NCBI GenBank assembly: GCA_026990045.1 | Contig: JALSIK010000150.1 | Location: forward strand, 1-22,655 | Origin: Chromatiales bacterium | GTDB taxonomy: Bacteria > Pseudomonadota > Gammaproteobacteria > CAMYNG01 | DNA: 22,655 bases | Direction: 5' to 3' | Shown here: one piece after another, positions 1 through 6,913 of the stretch | How the letters are laid out: every line of letters begins with the position of its first letter | How positions within the stretch are numbered: the first letter of the stretch is position 1 | Translations under genes and position numbers: made by a program | The notes under the pieces: generated by a model | Seen by the model: only the letters and a program-made list of their open reading frames with translations | Databases searched by the model: none | Told to the model about the DNA's origin: nothing

Positions 1-1230
1 GACGGCGGCCTGTTCGCCACCGTGTGCGAGATGGCCTTCGCCGGCCATGTGGGGGTGCGGGTGGCGCTGGACGACCTGGGCGAGGACCCGGTGGCGGCGC
101 TGTTCAGCGAGGAGCTGGGGGCCGTGGTCCAGGTCCGTCACTGCGACACCGAGGACGTCATCGCCCGCTGCCGCGAGGCGGGGCTGGGCCATCACAGCCA
201 CGTCATCGGCACCCTGGCCGGGGACGACCGCATCGTGTTCACCTTCGACCACGCGCCGCTGCTGGACGAGGCCCGCACCGACCTGCAGCGGGCCTGGTGG
301 GAGACCACCTGGCGCATGCAGGCCCTGCGCGACAACCCCGAGTGCGCGCGGCAGGAGTACGACAGCCTGCTGGATGCGGACGACCCCGGCCTCCACGCTC
401 ACCTGACCTTCGACCCGGACGAGGACGTGGCCGCGCCCCTGGCGCGCGCGGGGGCACGGCCGCGCATCGCGGTGCTGCGCGAGCAGGGCGTCAACGGCCA
501 GGTGGAGATGGCGGCGGCCTTCGAGCGCGCCGGCTTCACCCCGGTGGACGTGCACATGAGCGACCTCCTGGCCGGGCGGGTGTCGCTGGGGGCCTTCCAC
601 GGCCTGGTCGCCTGCGGCGGCTTTTCCTACGGCGACGTGCTGGGCGCCGGCGGCGGCTGGGCCAAGTCCATCCTCTACAACCCCCGCGCGCGCGAGGAGT
701 TCGAGGCCTTCTTCCACCGCGGCGACACCTTCGCCCTGGGCGTGTGCAACGGCTGCCAGATGATGGCCGCCCTGCGCGAGCTCATTCCCGGCACCGACCA
801 CTGGCCGCTGTTCGTGCGCAACCGCTCCGAGCAGTTCGAGGCCCGGCTGGTGATGGTGGAGGTGCTGGACTCGCCCTCGCCGCTGTTCGACGGCATGGCC
901 GGCTCGCGCCTGCCGGTGGTGGTGGCCCACGGCGAGGGCCGGGCGGAGTTCGCGCAGCCGGGCGGGGCGGGGGCGGCCCTCGCCGCCGGGGCCGTCACCC
1001 TGCGCTACGTGGACCACCGCGGCGCGGTGACCGAGACCTATCCCTTCAATCCCAACGGCTCGCCGTCGGGCATCACCGGCCTGACCAGCGCCGACGGCCG
1101 CTTCAACATCATGATGCCGCACCCGGAGCGGGTGTTCCGCACCGTGCAGCATTCCTGGCACCCGGAGGACTGGGGCGAGGACGGCCCCTGGCTGCGCCTG
1201 TTCCGCAACGCCCGCCGCTGGCTGGGCTGA
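1..1230 (+). CDS. purL: Phosphoribosylformylglycinamidine synthase, C-terminal part (5' end outside window)
   Basis: Converts FGAR, glutamine and ATP to FGAM, the fourth step of de novo purine synthesis in the cytoplasm. The frame is open from base 1 and encodes the last 409 residues of an enzyme that is about 1,290 residues in gammaproteobacteria. The first residues, DGGLFATVCEMAFAGH, match the end of the second ATP-binding half. From about window residue 153 the glutamine amidotransferase domain follows: the nucleophile lies in GVCNGCQ (Cys codon 745-747), and the His and Glu of the triad lie in MPHPERVF (codons 1120 and 1126). Nothing is broken. The large single-chain form with a fused amidotransferase is the proteobacterial type, unlike the separate PurL/PurQ/PurS of Gram-positives. 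Only the upstream portion is missing because the window starts inside the gene. Confidence 0.97.
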   Translation, partial: DGGLFATVCEMAFAGHVGVRVALDDLGEDPVAALFSEELGAVVQVRHCDTEDVIARCREAGLGHHSHVIGTLAGDDRIVFTFDHAPLLDEARTDLQRAWWETTWRMQALRDNPECARQEYDSLLDADDPGLHAHLTFDPDEDVAAPLARAGARPRIAVLREQGVNGQVEMAAAFERAGFTPVDVHMSDLLAGRVSLGAFHGLVACGGFSYGDVLGAGGGWAKSILYNPRAREEFEAFFHRGDTFALGVCNGCQMMAALRELIPGTDHWPLFVRNRSEQFEARLVMVEVLDSPSPLFDGMAGSRLPVVVAHGEGRAEFAQPGGAGAALAAGAVTLRYVDHRGAVTETYPFNPNGSPSGITGLTSADGRFNIMMPHPERVFRTVQHSWHPEDWGEDGPWLRLFRNARRWLG

Positions 1231-1299
1231 ACCGTCGCTCAAGGCCCCCGCCGGGCCGGACGATAGCTGTCTCGTGGGTTGCAGGCGGAGTCCAGCGGC

Positions 1300-2553
1300 A
1301 TGACGGAGAAGGTCAAGGTCTTCGCCGAGGATCTCGCCCGCGGCATGTTCGTGTGCGAGCTGGACCGGCCGTGGCTGGAATCCCCCTTCCTGTTCCAGGG
1401 TTTCCGCATCGAGACCGACGACGAGCTGGCCCAGCTGCGCGAAACCTGCCAGTACGTGTTCGTGGACGTGGCCCAGTCCAGCGACGAGGTGGTGCCGCGC
1501 CTGCTCCGGCGGGCGGGTCCGGCCGCGCCGCCACGGGCGCCCCGCCGCTCCGTTTCCCCCGATGACCGGAACGAGGGCCTGGAGCGGGCCCGGTTTCACG
1601 CCGAGCTGAAGCGGGCGCGCGGCCGCTACGACGAGGCCCGCGCCTTCATCGTCCGGGCCCTGGAGGACAGCCGCCTGGGCCGCACCGTGGACTCGCGCGA
1701 GGCCCGCCGGCTGGTGGGCGAGCTGGCCGAGAGCATCGTGCGCAACGCCAACGCCCTGGTCTGGCTCACCCACCTCAAGAGCCGCGACCAGTACACGGTG
1801 ACCCACTGCATCAACGTGTGCATCCTGGCCCTGGCCTTCGGCCGCTTCCTCGGCCTCGAGCGGGCGGTGCTGGAGACCGTGGGGCTGGGCGCGCTGCTGC
1901 ACGACCTGGGCAAGATGCGGATCCCGTCCGAGGTGCTGCACAAGCCGGGGCGCCTCACCGCCGAGGAGTTCGCCCTCGTCAAGAAGCACCCGGCGTGGGG
2001 CCACGAGATCCTGGCCGGTGACGCCGGGTTGTCGGGCGAGATCCTCGACATCGTGCGCCATCACCACGAGCGGCTGGACGGCCGCGGCTACCCCGACGGC
2101 CTGGCCGGGGAGCAGGTGGGGCTGTACACGCGCATCGTCTCCATCGTCGACATCTACGACGCCGTCACCTCGGACCGGGCGTACCGGGACGGGATCCCGC
2201 CCCACGAGGCGCTCAAGAATATCTATGACTGGGCGCCGGAGGGCCTCGACGAGGAGCTGGTGGCGGCCTTCATCCGCTGCCTCGGCATCTATCCCATCGG
2301 CTCCCTGGTGGAGCTGGCCAGCGGCCACGTGGGCGTGGTGGTCCAGTCCAACCCCAGGCACCGCCTGCGGCCCGTGGTGCTGCTGGTGCTGGATCGGCGC
2401 AAGGAGCCCTACGCCCGGCGCAAGCTCCTCAACCTGGCCTCGCCGCGCTGGGAGGGCGAGGCGGAGCGGCCCGAGATCGGCCGCATCCTCGGCCGCGGCG
2501 CCTATGGCCTCGACGTGCGCCGCATCATCGAGGCCGAGTGCCGGCTGGCCTGA
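1300..2553 (+). CDS. DUF3391 / HD-GYP domain protein, probable cyclic-di-GMP phosphodiesterase
   Basis: Predicted to hydrolyse cyclic-di-GMP and so lower the second messenger controlling motility and biofilm. The protein has 417 residues. The N-terminal region (about 1-130) has the DUF3391 signature, with GMFVCELDRPW and LFQGF. The HD-GYP domain covers about 155-330, with the metal-binding HDLGK (H201, D202), the HHHE run at 254-257 and the diagnostic GYP at 263-265. No membrane segment is visible, so it is probably cytosolic. ATG at 1300 was chosen because GGAG lies nine bases upstream (1287-1290); an in-frame TTG at 1279 would add seven residues. It lies 69 bases after purL. A short GGCCC/GGGCC hairpin at 1243-1257 sits between them but has no T-run. 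All catalytic residues are intact; which signal DUF3391 senses is not known from sequence. Confidence 0.93.
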   Translation: MTEKVKVFAEDLARGMFVCELDRPWLESPFLFQGFRIETDDELAQLRETCQYVFVDVAQSSDEVVPRLLRRAGPAAPPRAPRRSVSPDDRNEGLERARFHAELKRARGRYDEARAFIVRALEDSRLGRTVDSREARRLVGELAESIVRNANALVWLTHLKSRDQYTVTHCINVCILALAFGRFLGLERAVLETVGLGALLHDLGKMRIPSEVLHKPGRLTAEEFALVKKHPAWGHEILAGDAGLSGEILDIVRHHHERLDGRGYPDGLAGEQVGLYTRIVSIVDIYDAVTSDRAYRDGIPPHEALKNIYDWAPEGLDEELVAAFIRCLGIYPIGSLVELASGHVGVVVQSNPRHRLRPVVLLVLDRRKEPYARRKLLNLASPRWEGEAERPEIGRILGRGAYGLDVRRIIEAECRLA

Positions 2554-2576
2554 GGAGGCCGCCGGCGGCTGGCCAC

Positions 2577-2611
2577 GTCCTCCGTCTTCTGTCCTCTGTC
2601 CTCCGTCTTCT
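2577..2611. repeat. Five tandem copies of a 7-base unit, GTCYTCY
   Basis: The 35 bases read as five heptamers in a row: GTCCTCC, GTCTTCT, GTCCTCT, GTCCTCC and GTCTTCT. The strand is almost purely pyrimidine, in a region otherwise rich in G and C. It lies 24 bases after the HD-GYP stop and about 45 bases before the yadG start. No gene covers it. The reverse strand translates to a QKTED-type repeat, which I recall from spurious annotated proteins in other genomes, so it may be a dispersed simple repeat rather than a local accident. Confidence 0.8.
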
Positions 2612-2638
2612 GCACCCGGCACCCAGCCCCCGTTGCGC

Positions 2639-2644
2639 TATACT
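2639..2644 (+). promoter_or_regulatory. Possible -10 box (TATACT) close to the yadG start
   Basis: TATACT matches five of six consensus positions in a GC-rich intergenic region. No convincing -35 box lies 16-18 bases upstream. A start site about seven bases downstream would be near 2651, only about five bases before the yadG ATG, and no Shine-Dalgarno sequence precedes that ATG. The transcript could therefore be nearly leaderless. This is by-eye evidence only. Confidence 0.35.
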
Positions 2645-2655
2645 GCCGCACCGCC

Positions 2656-3579
2656 ATGACCACGCCCGCACTGGAAATCGAGCACCTCACCAAGACCTAC
2701 CGCAACGGGGTCCGGGCCCTGCGCGGGGTGGACCTGCGGGTGGAGGAGGGCGAGTTCTTCGCCCTGCTGGGGCCCAACGGGGCCGGCAAGTCCACCACCA
2801 TCGGGATCATCTGCTCCCTGGTGCGCAAGTCCGGCGGCCGGGTGGCGGTGTTCGGGCACGACATCGACCACGAAATGGAAGCGGCCAAGAGCTGCATCGG
2901 ACTGGTCCCGCAGGAGTTCAACTTCAACCAGTTCGAGCCGGTGGAGGAGATCGTCATCAACCAGGCCGGCTATTACGGCATCTCCCGCCGCCGTGCCCGG
3001 CCCCGGGCCGAGGCCTGCCTGAGGCAGCTGGGGCTGTGGGACCGGCGGCGGGTGATGGCGCGCGAGCTGTCCGGCGGCCAGAAGCGGCGGCTGATGATCG
3101 CCCGCGCCCTGGTGCACGAACCACGCATGCTGATCCTGGACGAGCCCACCGCCGGGGTGGACATCGAGGTGCGCCGCTCCATGTGGGCCTTCCTGCGCGA
3201 GACCAACGCCCGCGGCACCACCATCATCCTCACCACCCATTACCTGGAGGAGGCCGAGGCCCTGTGCCGGCGGGTGGCCATCATCGATCACGGCCGCACC
3301 ATCGAGAACAGCGCCATGCGCGACCTGCTCATGCAGCTCCACATGGAGACCTTCATCCTCAACACCCGCGAGGCCCTGGCCGAGGTGCCGGCAGTGGAGG
3401 GCTACACGCTGCGCCGGGTGGACGAGCACACCCTGGAGGCCGACGTGGAGCGCGATCGCAGTGTCAACGGCCTGTTCGAGCAGCTCAGCCGCCAGGGCGT
3501 CCACGTCCTCAGCATGCGCAACAAGAGCAACCGGCTGGAGGAGCTGTTCCTGCGCCGCGTGGGGAGGGCGGGTGCATGA
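2656..3579 (+). CDS. yadG: ABC-2 type exporter, ATP-binding subunit (YadG-like)
   Basis: Cytoplasmic ATPase of an ABC exporter, paired with the membrane protein that follows. The protein has 307 residues, with the Walker A GPNGAGKST at 39-47, a Q-loop in VPQEF, the signature LSGGQKRR, Walker B LILDEPTAGVD and the switch His in LTTHYLEEAE. Phrases such as VPQEFNFN, NQAGYYG and LSMRNKSNRLEELF are nearly the same as in E. coli YadG, so the orthology is well supported. The substrate of YadGH is not established. The stop overlaps the next start as ATGA (3576-3579), indicating translational coupling. The ATG at 2656 has no clear ribosome-binding site. Confidence 0.92.
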   Translation: MTTPALEIEHLTKTYRNGVRALRGVDLRVEEGEFFALLGPNGAGKSTTIGIICSLVRKSGGRVAVFGHDIDHEMEAAKSCIGLVPQEFNFNQFEPVEEIVINQAGYYGISRRRARPRAEACLRQLGLWDRRRVMARELSGGQKRRLMIARALVHEPRMLILDEPTAGVDIEVRRSMWAFLRETNARGTTIILTTHYLEEAEALCRRVAIIDHGRTIENSAMRDLLMQLHMETFILNTREALAEVPAVEGYTLRRVDEHTLEADVERDRSVNGLFEQLSRQGVHVLSMRNKSNRLEELFLRRVGRAGA

Positions 3580-4349
3580 CGCCGTCGCAGCAGGGCGCCG
3601 CCTTTCTCACCCTCCTCATCAAGGAGTGCCTGCGCTTCCTCCGCATCTGGGTGCAGACGGTGCTGCCGGCGGCGGTGACCATGTCGCTGTATTTCCTGAT
3701 TTTCGGCGGCCTCATCGGGTCCCAGCTCGCGGACATCCACGGCCTGCGCTACATGGACTACATCGTGCCCGGTGTCATCCTCATGGCGGTCATCAACAAC
3801 AGCTATGCCAACGTGGTGTCCTCGTTCTTCAGCGCCAAGTTCCAGCGCCACGTCGAGGAAATGCTGGTCTCGCCCATGCCCGACTGGCTCATCGTCGCCG
3901 GCTACACCGCCGGCGGCATGGCCCGGGGACTGGTGGTGGGCGTGGCGGTGACGGCGGTGGCGGCGTGGTTCACCGATCTCCGCGTCCACAGCTGGCCGGT
4001 GGTGATCGCGGTGGGGCTGCTGACCACCATGCTGTTCGCCCTGGGCGGGTTCATCAACGCGCTGTTCGCCCGCAGCTTCGACGACATCTCCATCATTCCC
4101 ACCTTCGTCCTCACCCCGCTGACCTACCTGGGCGGGGTGTTCTATTCCATCGACATGCTGCCCGGGTTCTGGCAGCAGGCCTCGCGCCTGAACCCGGTGC
4201 TGTACATGGTCAGCGCCTTCCGCTACGGCATGCACGGGGTGGCCGACGTGCCGCTGGCGGTGTCCTTCGCCCTCATCGCCGGCTTCGTGGTGGTCCTGTT
4301 CGCCGCCGCCGTCTGGCTGCTGCGACGCGGGGTCGGCGTGCGCGGCTGA
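3576..4349 (+). CDS. yadH: ABC-2 type exporter, permease subunit (YadH-like)
   Basis: Inner-membrane partner of the preceding ATPase, 257 residues with about six hydrophobic segments. It carries the YadH signatures CLRFLRIWVQT near the N terminus, MDYIVPGVILMAVINNSYANV, SSFFSAKFQRHVEEMLVSP, and FDDISIIPTFVLTPLTYLGG toward the C terminus, all very close to E. coli YadH. The coupling loop around FQRHVEEMLVSP is the usual contact with the ATPase. The gene overlaps yadG by four bases. It ends 16 bases from the end of the convergent dehydrogenase gene. The transported compound is unknown in this family. Confidence 0.92.
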   Translation: MTPSQQGAAFLTLLIKECLRFLRIWVQTVLPAAVTMSLYFLIFGGLIGSQLADIHGLRYMDYIVPGVILMAVINNSYANVVSSFFSAKFQRHVEEMLVSPMPDWLIVAGYTAGGMARGLVVGVAVTAVAAWFTDLRVHSWPVVIAVGLLTTMLFALGGFINALFARSFDDISIIPTFVLTPLTYLGGVFYSIDMLPGFWQQASRLNPVLYMVSAFRYGMHGVADVPLAVSFALIAGFVVVLFAAAVWLLRRGVGVRG

Positions 4350-4365
4350 CCCGGGCGTGCCGCCG

Positions 4366-5229
4366 TCAGCGCCGTCCGCCGCCGCCGATGGAGGCCAGCA
4401 GGGCGTCCAGCACCCGGTCGGGCAGGACCCGGCGCAGGCGGGCGAAGACGTGGGTGGGGACGGTGACGTAGTAGCGGGTGCGCGGGCGGCGGCTCTCCAG
4501 GGCGTGGATCACCTTGCGCAGCACCGCCTCCGGCGGCAGGGTGAAGGGGGCGGCGTCGCCCTCGTGCTCCAGCCGCGCCGCGACCCGGGCGTAGTGGTCG
4601 CGGAACGGGCTGTTGGCGACGTCGATGTGGCGGCGGAAGTGTTCCATGGCGTTGGCCCGGAAGCGGCTGCGGATGGGGCCCGGCTCGATGAGGCTGACGT
4701 GGATGCCGGTGCCGCGCAGCTCCAGGCGCAGGGTGTCGGTGAGTCCCTCCAGGGCGAACTTGGTGGCGTTGTAGGCGCCGCGGAAGGGCAGGGCCACGAG
4801 GCCGAGGATGGAGCTGTTCTGGACGATGCGGCCGTGGCCCTGGCGCCGCATGACCGGCAGCACCCGGTTGGTCAGATCCACCCAGCCGAACAGGTTGGTC
4901 TCGAACTGGGCCCGCAGCACCTCCCGCCGCAGGTCCTCCACCGCGCCGGGCTGGCCGTAGGCGCCGTTGTTGAACAGGGCGTCCAGGCGCCCGCCGGTGC
5001 GCCCGAGCACCGCCTCCACCGCGGCGCCGATGGAATCCGGGTCGTCGAGATCCAGGCGCAGGCTCTCCAGCCCCGGCTGTTGCAGGGCATTGAGCCGCTC
5101 CACGTCGGCCGCCCGGCGCGCGGTGGCGAACACGCGCCAGCCGCGCCCGGCCAGGCCGCGGGCCACGCATTCACCGATGCCCGACGAGCAGCCGGTGACG
5201 AGGATGCTCTTGCGGCCGTCCGTGCTCAT
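4366..5229 (-). CDS. Short-chain dehydrogenase/reductase (SDR family)
   Basis: Cytosolic NAD(P)-dependent oxidoreductase of the classical SDR fold, 287 residues. The cofactor-binding glycine motif TGCSSGIG is at 12-19. The NNAG motif is altered to NNGAYG at 87-92. The catalytic set is Ser140, Tyr153 and Lys157, in NSS and YNATK. The TARR stretch at 36-39 after beta-strand 2 has basic residues, which suggests NADP(H) preference. The C-terminal extension is longer than in minimal SDRs and resembles the YbbO-like group, whose substrates may be aldehydes or lipids; the true substrate cannot be read. Its ATG overlaps the stop of the upstream DUF1614 gene (5226-5229), so the two are probably co-translated. 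Confidence 0.9.
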   Translation of the reverse strand: MSTDGRKSILVTGCSSGIGECVARGLAGRGWRVFATARRAADVERLNALQQPGLESLRLDLDDPDSIGAAVEAVLGRTGGRLDALFNNGAYGQPGAVEDLRREVLRAQFETNLFGWVDLTNRVLPVMRRQGHGRIVQNSSILGLVALPFRGAYNATKFALEGLTDTLRLELRGTGIHVSLIEPGPIRSRFRANAMEHFRRHIDVANSPFRDHYARVAARLEHEGDAAPFTLPPEAVLRKVIHALESRRPRTRYYVTVPTHVFARLRRVLPDRVLDALLASIGGGGRR

Positions 5230-5897
5230 GCCAGCAGTACGGCCACGATGCCGGTGATGAAGATGCCGTCGAAGGTGCCGGCGCCGCCGATGGAGGCCAC
5301 CGGCGTGCCCATGCGGCGGATGTCCTTGAGCCGCAGCAGGTCGGCGCCGATGAGCACGCCCAGGGTGCCGCTGATGTAGGCCAGGGGCGCGCTGTGTTCC
5401 GGTGCCAGCAGCAGCGCCGCCAGGGCCGCGGTGACGGGGGCGATGAGCACGGGCATGCCGATGCCCACGCCGGGCACCGGCCGGCTGAAGGCGTAGCTCA
5501 CCCCGCCGACGATGGTGATGCCGGCGATCACGGTGGCCGCCGGCAGCGGGGCGTGGTGGAGCAGGAACAGGGAAAACAGCACCGGGGCCAGCCCGCCGCC
5601 CACGTTGATGGCGATGACAGTGCGGCCCTTGAAGGGTCGCCGCGGCGGCGGCAGCAGGCCGCGGTAGGGCAGGGGGACCGGCGGCGGCGCGGGCGGGGCC
5701 TGGGCCTCCACTGAAAACAGCGGGACGTTGATGAGGCTGCCCGCGAGGAACACCAGCAGCAGGAGTGTGGCGCTGCCCGGCGACAGCCCCAGCTTGTCCA
5801 GGACGATGGTGATGACCCCGAGCTGGATGAAGGTCACCAGCAGGATCAGCCCGAACAGGAGCAGCAGCAGCGTGAACGGTGACGGCAAGGGACGCAT
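5226..5897 (-). CDS. DUF1614 family membrane protein
   Basis: Integral membrane protein of unknown function, 223 residues from the ATG at 5897. Hydrophobic segments lie near residues 8-30, 42-62, 96-113, 118-136, 146-166, 171-187 and 205-222, with a Pro-rich loop at 66-90. The C-terminal GGAGTFDGIF motif at 204-213 is the clearest mark of the DUF1614 family. An in-frame TTG at 5927 would add ten residues directly after the preceding stop, but the ATG gives the usual family start, a short N terminus running straight into the first membrane helix. No clear ribosome-binding site is seen for either. It is probably transcribed with the DsrE-like gene upstream and is translationally coupled to the SDR gene downstream. 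Confidence 0.82.
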   Translation of the reverse strand: MRPLPSPFTLLLLLFGLILLVTFIQLGVITIVLDKLGLSPGSATLLLLVFLAGSLINVPLFSVEAQAPPAPPPVPLPYRGLLPPPRRPFKGRTVIAINVGGGLAPVLFSLFLLHHAPLPAATVIAGITIVGGVSYAFSRPVPGVGIGMPVLIAPVTAALAALLLAPEHSAPLAYISGTLGVLIGADLLRLKDIRRMGTPVASIGGAGTFDGIFITGIVAVLLA

Positions 5898-5928
5898 GGC
5901 CGGGGGGAACGGTGAGTCAGGTTCCAAT

Positions 5929-6306
5929 TCAATAGGTGAGGGTCAGGACCCCGTCCTCGATGGCGGCGCCGATGAAGGCGGCCCCCCCGCGCACGCCGTC
6001 CAGCTCCGGAATGGCGGTGTCCGCGGTGATGCCGTTTTCCTCCATGGCGCCGCCGCACAGGTAGAAACGGGCGCCGGCCTGGTGGGCGTCCTGCATGAAG
6101 GCATAGAGCGATTTGCTGCGATCGCGTCCGGGGAACAGGTTCTCGGCCACGCCCTTGCGCAGCAGGGCCGCGGTGCGCGAGGCGAAGTAGATCTCCACCT
6201 CCAGGTCCATGGCGGCGGCCACCGTGGCCTGGAAGAAGGGCGCGCCCAGGGTGGCCGGCACCTCGGGGCTGGCGTTGAGCAGCATGATGACGATCTTGTG
6301 GGCCAT
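5929..6306 (-). CDS. DsrE-family small protein
   Basis: A 125-residue protein with the DsrE/TusD-type alpha/beta fold: an N-terminal KIVIMLL strand, a small-residue loop, VEIYFASRTAALL, and ARFYLCGGAM with Cys84 in the position where DsrE-like sulfurtransferases carry their active cysteine. Family members move persulfide sulfur between proteins, but many have no assigned role, and the partner genes dsrF/dsrH/tusC/tusB are absent here. It is likely cytosolic. It heads a minus-strand set with DUF1614 and SDR genes, and its stop is one base before the alternative TTG of DUF1614. No convincing ribosome-binding site precedes the ATG. Confidence 0.8.
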   Translation of the reverse strand: MAHKIVIMLLNASPEVPATLGAPFFQATVAAAMDLEVEIYFASRTAALLRKGVAENLFPGRDRSKSLYAFMQDAHQAGARFYLCGGAMEENGITADTAIPELDGVRGGAAFIGAAIEDGVLTLTY

Positions 6307-6413
6307 GGGCGTCGAAGACCCGCGCGCCGGGTGCCGCTATTCTCGCACAGGGGCCGCGGGGCTGCACGGTGGCGGGCCCCGGCGGCCGGCGGGGCTTGGA
6401 TGGCGGCGGGGAA

Positions 6414-6430
6414 CCCCCATTTCATGGGGG
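6414..6430. promoter_or_regulatory. Palindrome next to the fmdB -10 box, possible operator
   Basis: CCCCCAT and ATGGGGG form a perfect 7-base inverted repeat around a three-base centre (TTC). Its right edge lies 20 bases before the TATAAT at 6451, so it covers the -35 position. The spacer after it is not T-rich, so it is a poor terminator. A protein-binding site is a reasonable reading. The palindrome lies in the 221-base divergent region between the DsrE-like gene and fmdB, so it could affect both directions. No regulator can be named. Confidence 0.4.
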
Positions 6431-6450
6431 GAACGGGTCCGTGGACGGGG

Positions 6451-6456
6451 TATAAT
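6451..6456 (+). promoter_or_regulatory. Perfect -10 box (TATAAT) upstream of fmdB
   Basis: TATAAT matches the sigma-70 -10 consensus exactly in a stretch otherwise nearly all G and C. No good -35 sequence lies 16-18 bases upstream; that place is taken by the palindrome at 6414-6430. A start near 6463 would give a leader of about 65 bases before the fmdB ATG. The promoter could also feed aspS. Confidence 0.6.
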
Positions 6457-6527
6457 GCCGCCGCGGCCCCGGGCCGGCCGTGCCCGGCCCTGGAGGTTGT
6501 TCACTGGCACACGCGCGAGGTGTAGCG

Positions 6528-6821
6528 ATGCCCATCTACGAATACGCATGCGATGCCTGCGGGCATACCCTGGAGGCCCTGCAGAAGCTGTCGGACGATC
6601 CCCTCACCGACTGCCCGTCGTGCAATGCCCCGGCCCTGCGCAAGCTGGTGTCGGCGGCGGCCTTCCGCCTCAAGGGCAGCGGCTGGTACGAGACCGACTT
6701 CAAGTCGGGCAACAAGCGCAACGTGGCCGATTCCGGCGACGGCGGCGCCAAGTCCGAGACCAAGAAATCCGGTGACGGCGGCGGCTGCGGCGGCGGCGCC
6801 TGCGGCTGCAAGTCCGGCTGA
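6528..6821 (+). CDS. FmdB-family zinc-ribbon protein
   Basis: A 97-residue protein starting MPIYEYACDACG, the hallmark of the FmdB/CxxC regulatory family. Two CxxC pairs (C8/C11 and C29/C32) form the zinc ribbon. The middle contains KLVSAAAFRLKGSGWYETDFK, typical of proteobacterial members. The tail is Gly-rich with three further cysteines in CGGGACGC, possibly a second metal site. The role is not settled; a link to regulation was proposed for the founding FmdB. GAGG at 6517-6520, seven bases from the ATG, is a good ribosome-binding site. It lies 92 bases before aspS, an arrangement shared with Pseudomonas and relatives. Confidence 0.9.
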   Translation: MPIYEYACDACGHTLEALQKLSDDPLTDCPSCNAPALRKLVSAAAFRLKGSGWYETDFKSGNKRNVADSGDGGAKSETKKSGDGGGCGGGACGCKSG

Positions 6822-6832
6822 AGACCTGCCCC

Positions 6833-6859
6833 GCCCCCCGGCAAGTTGCGCCGGGGGGC
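6833..6859 (+). terminator. Strong hairpin between fmdB and aspS (weak terminator or attenuator)
   Basis: GCCCCCCGGC and GCCGGGGGGC are perfect 10-base arms around a seven-base loop. It begins 11 bases after the fmdB stop. The sequence after it, GCCCTTCCG, has no real T-run, so it is at best an imperfect intrinsic terminator. The possible -35 box of the aspS promoter overlaps its loop and right arm. Confidence 0.5.
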
Positions 6860-6874
6860 GCCCTTCCGTAAGAT
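6846..6874 (+). promoter_or_regulatory. Possible aspS promoter
   Basis: TTGCGC at 6846-6851 and TAAGAT at 6869-6874 are separated by 17 bases. Each keeps only part of the consensus (three and four of six). A start near 6881 would leave a leader of about 33 bases. It would give aspS its own promoter behind the hairpin at 6833-6859. Confidence 0.4.
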
Positions 6875-6913
6875 TGCCGCCTTCGACCGCGGCAGACGGA
6901 TTCCGGCCCAGCC

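Noticed and set aside
1243..1257. GGCCC/GGGCC hairpin after purL as an intrinsic terminator
   Set aside because: Five base pairs with no T-run afterwards; common by chance at this GC content.
4345..4370. GCTGAC/GTCAGC arms at the convergent ends of yadH and the SDR gene as a shared terminator
   Set aside because: Only six base pairs around a 14-base loop with no T-run; the arms include the two stop codons, so the symmetry is partly imposed by them.
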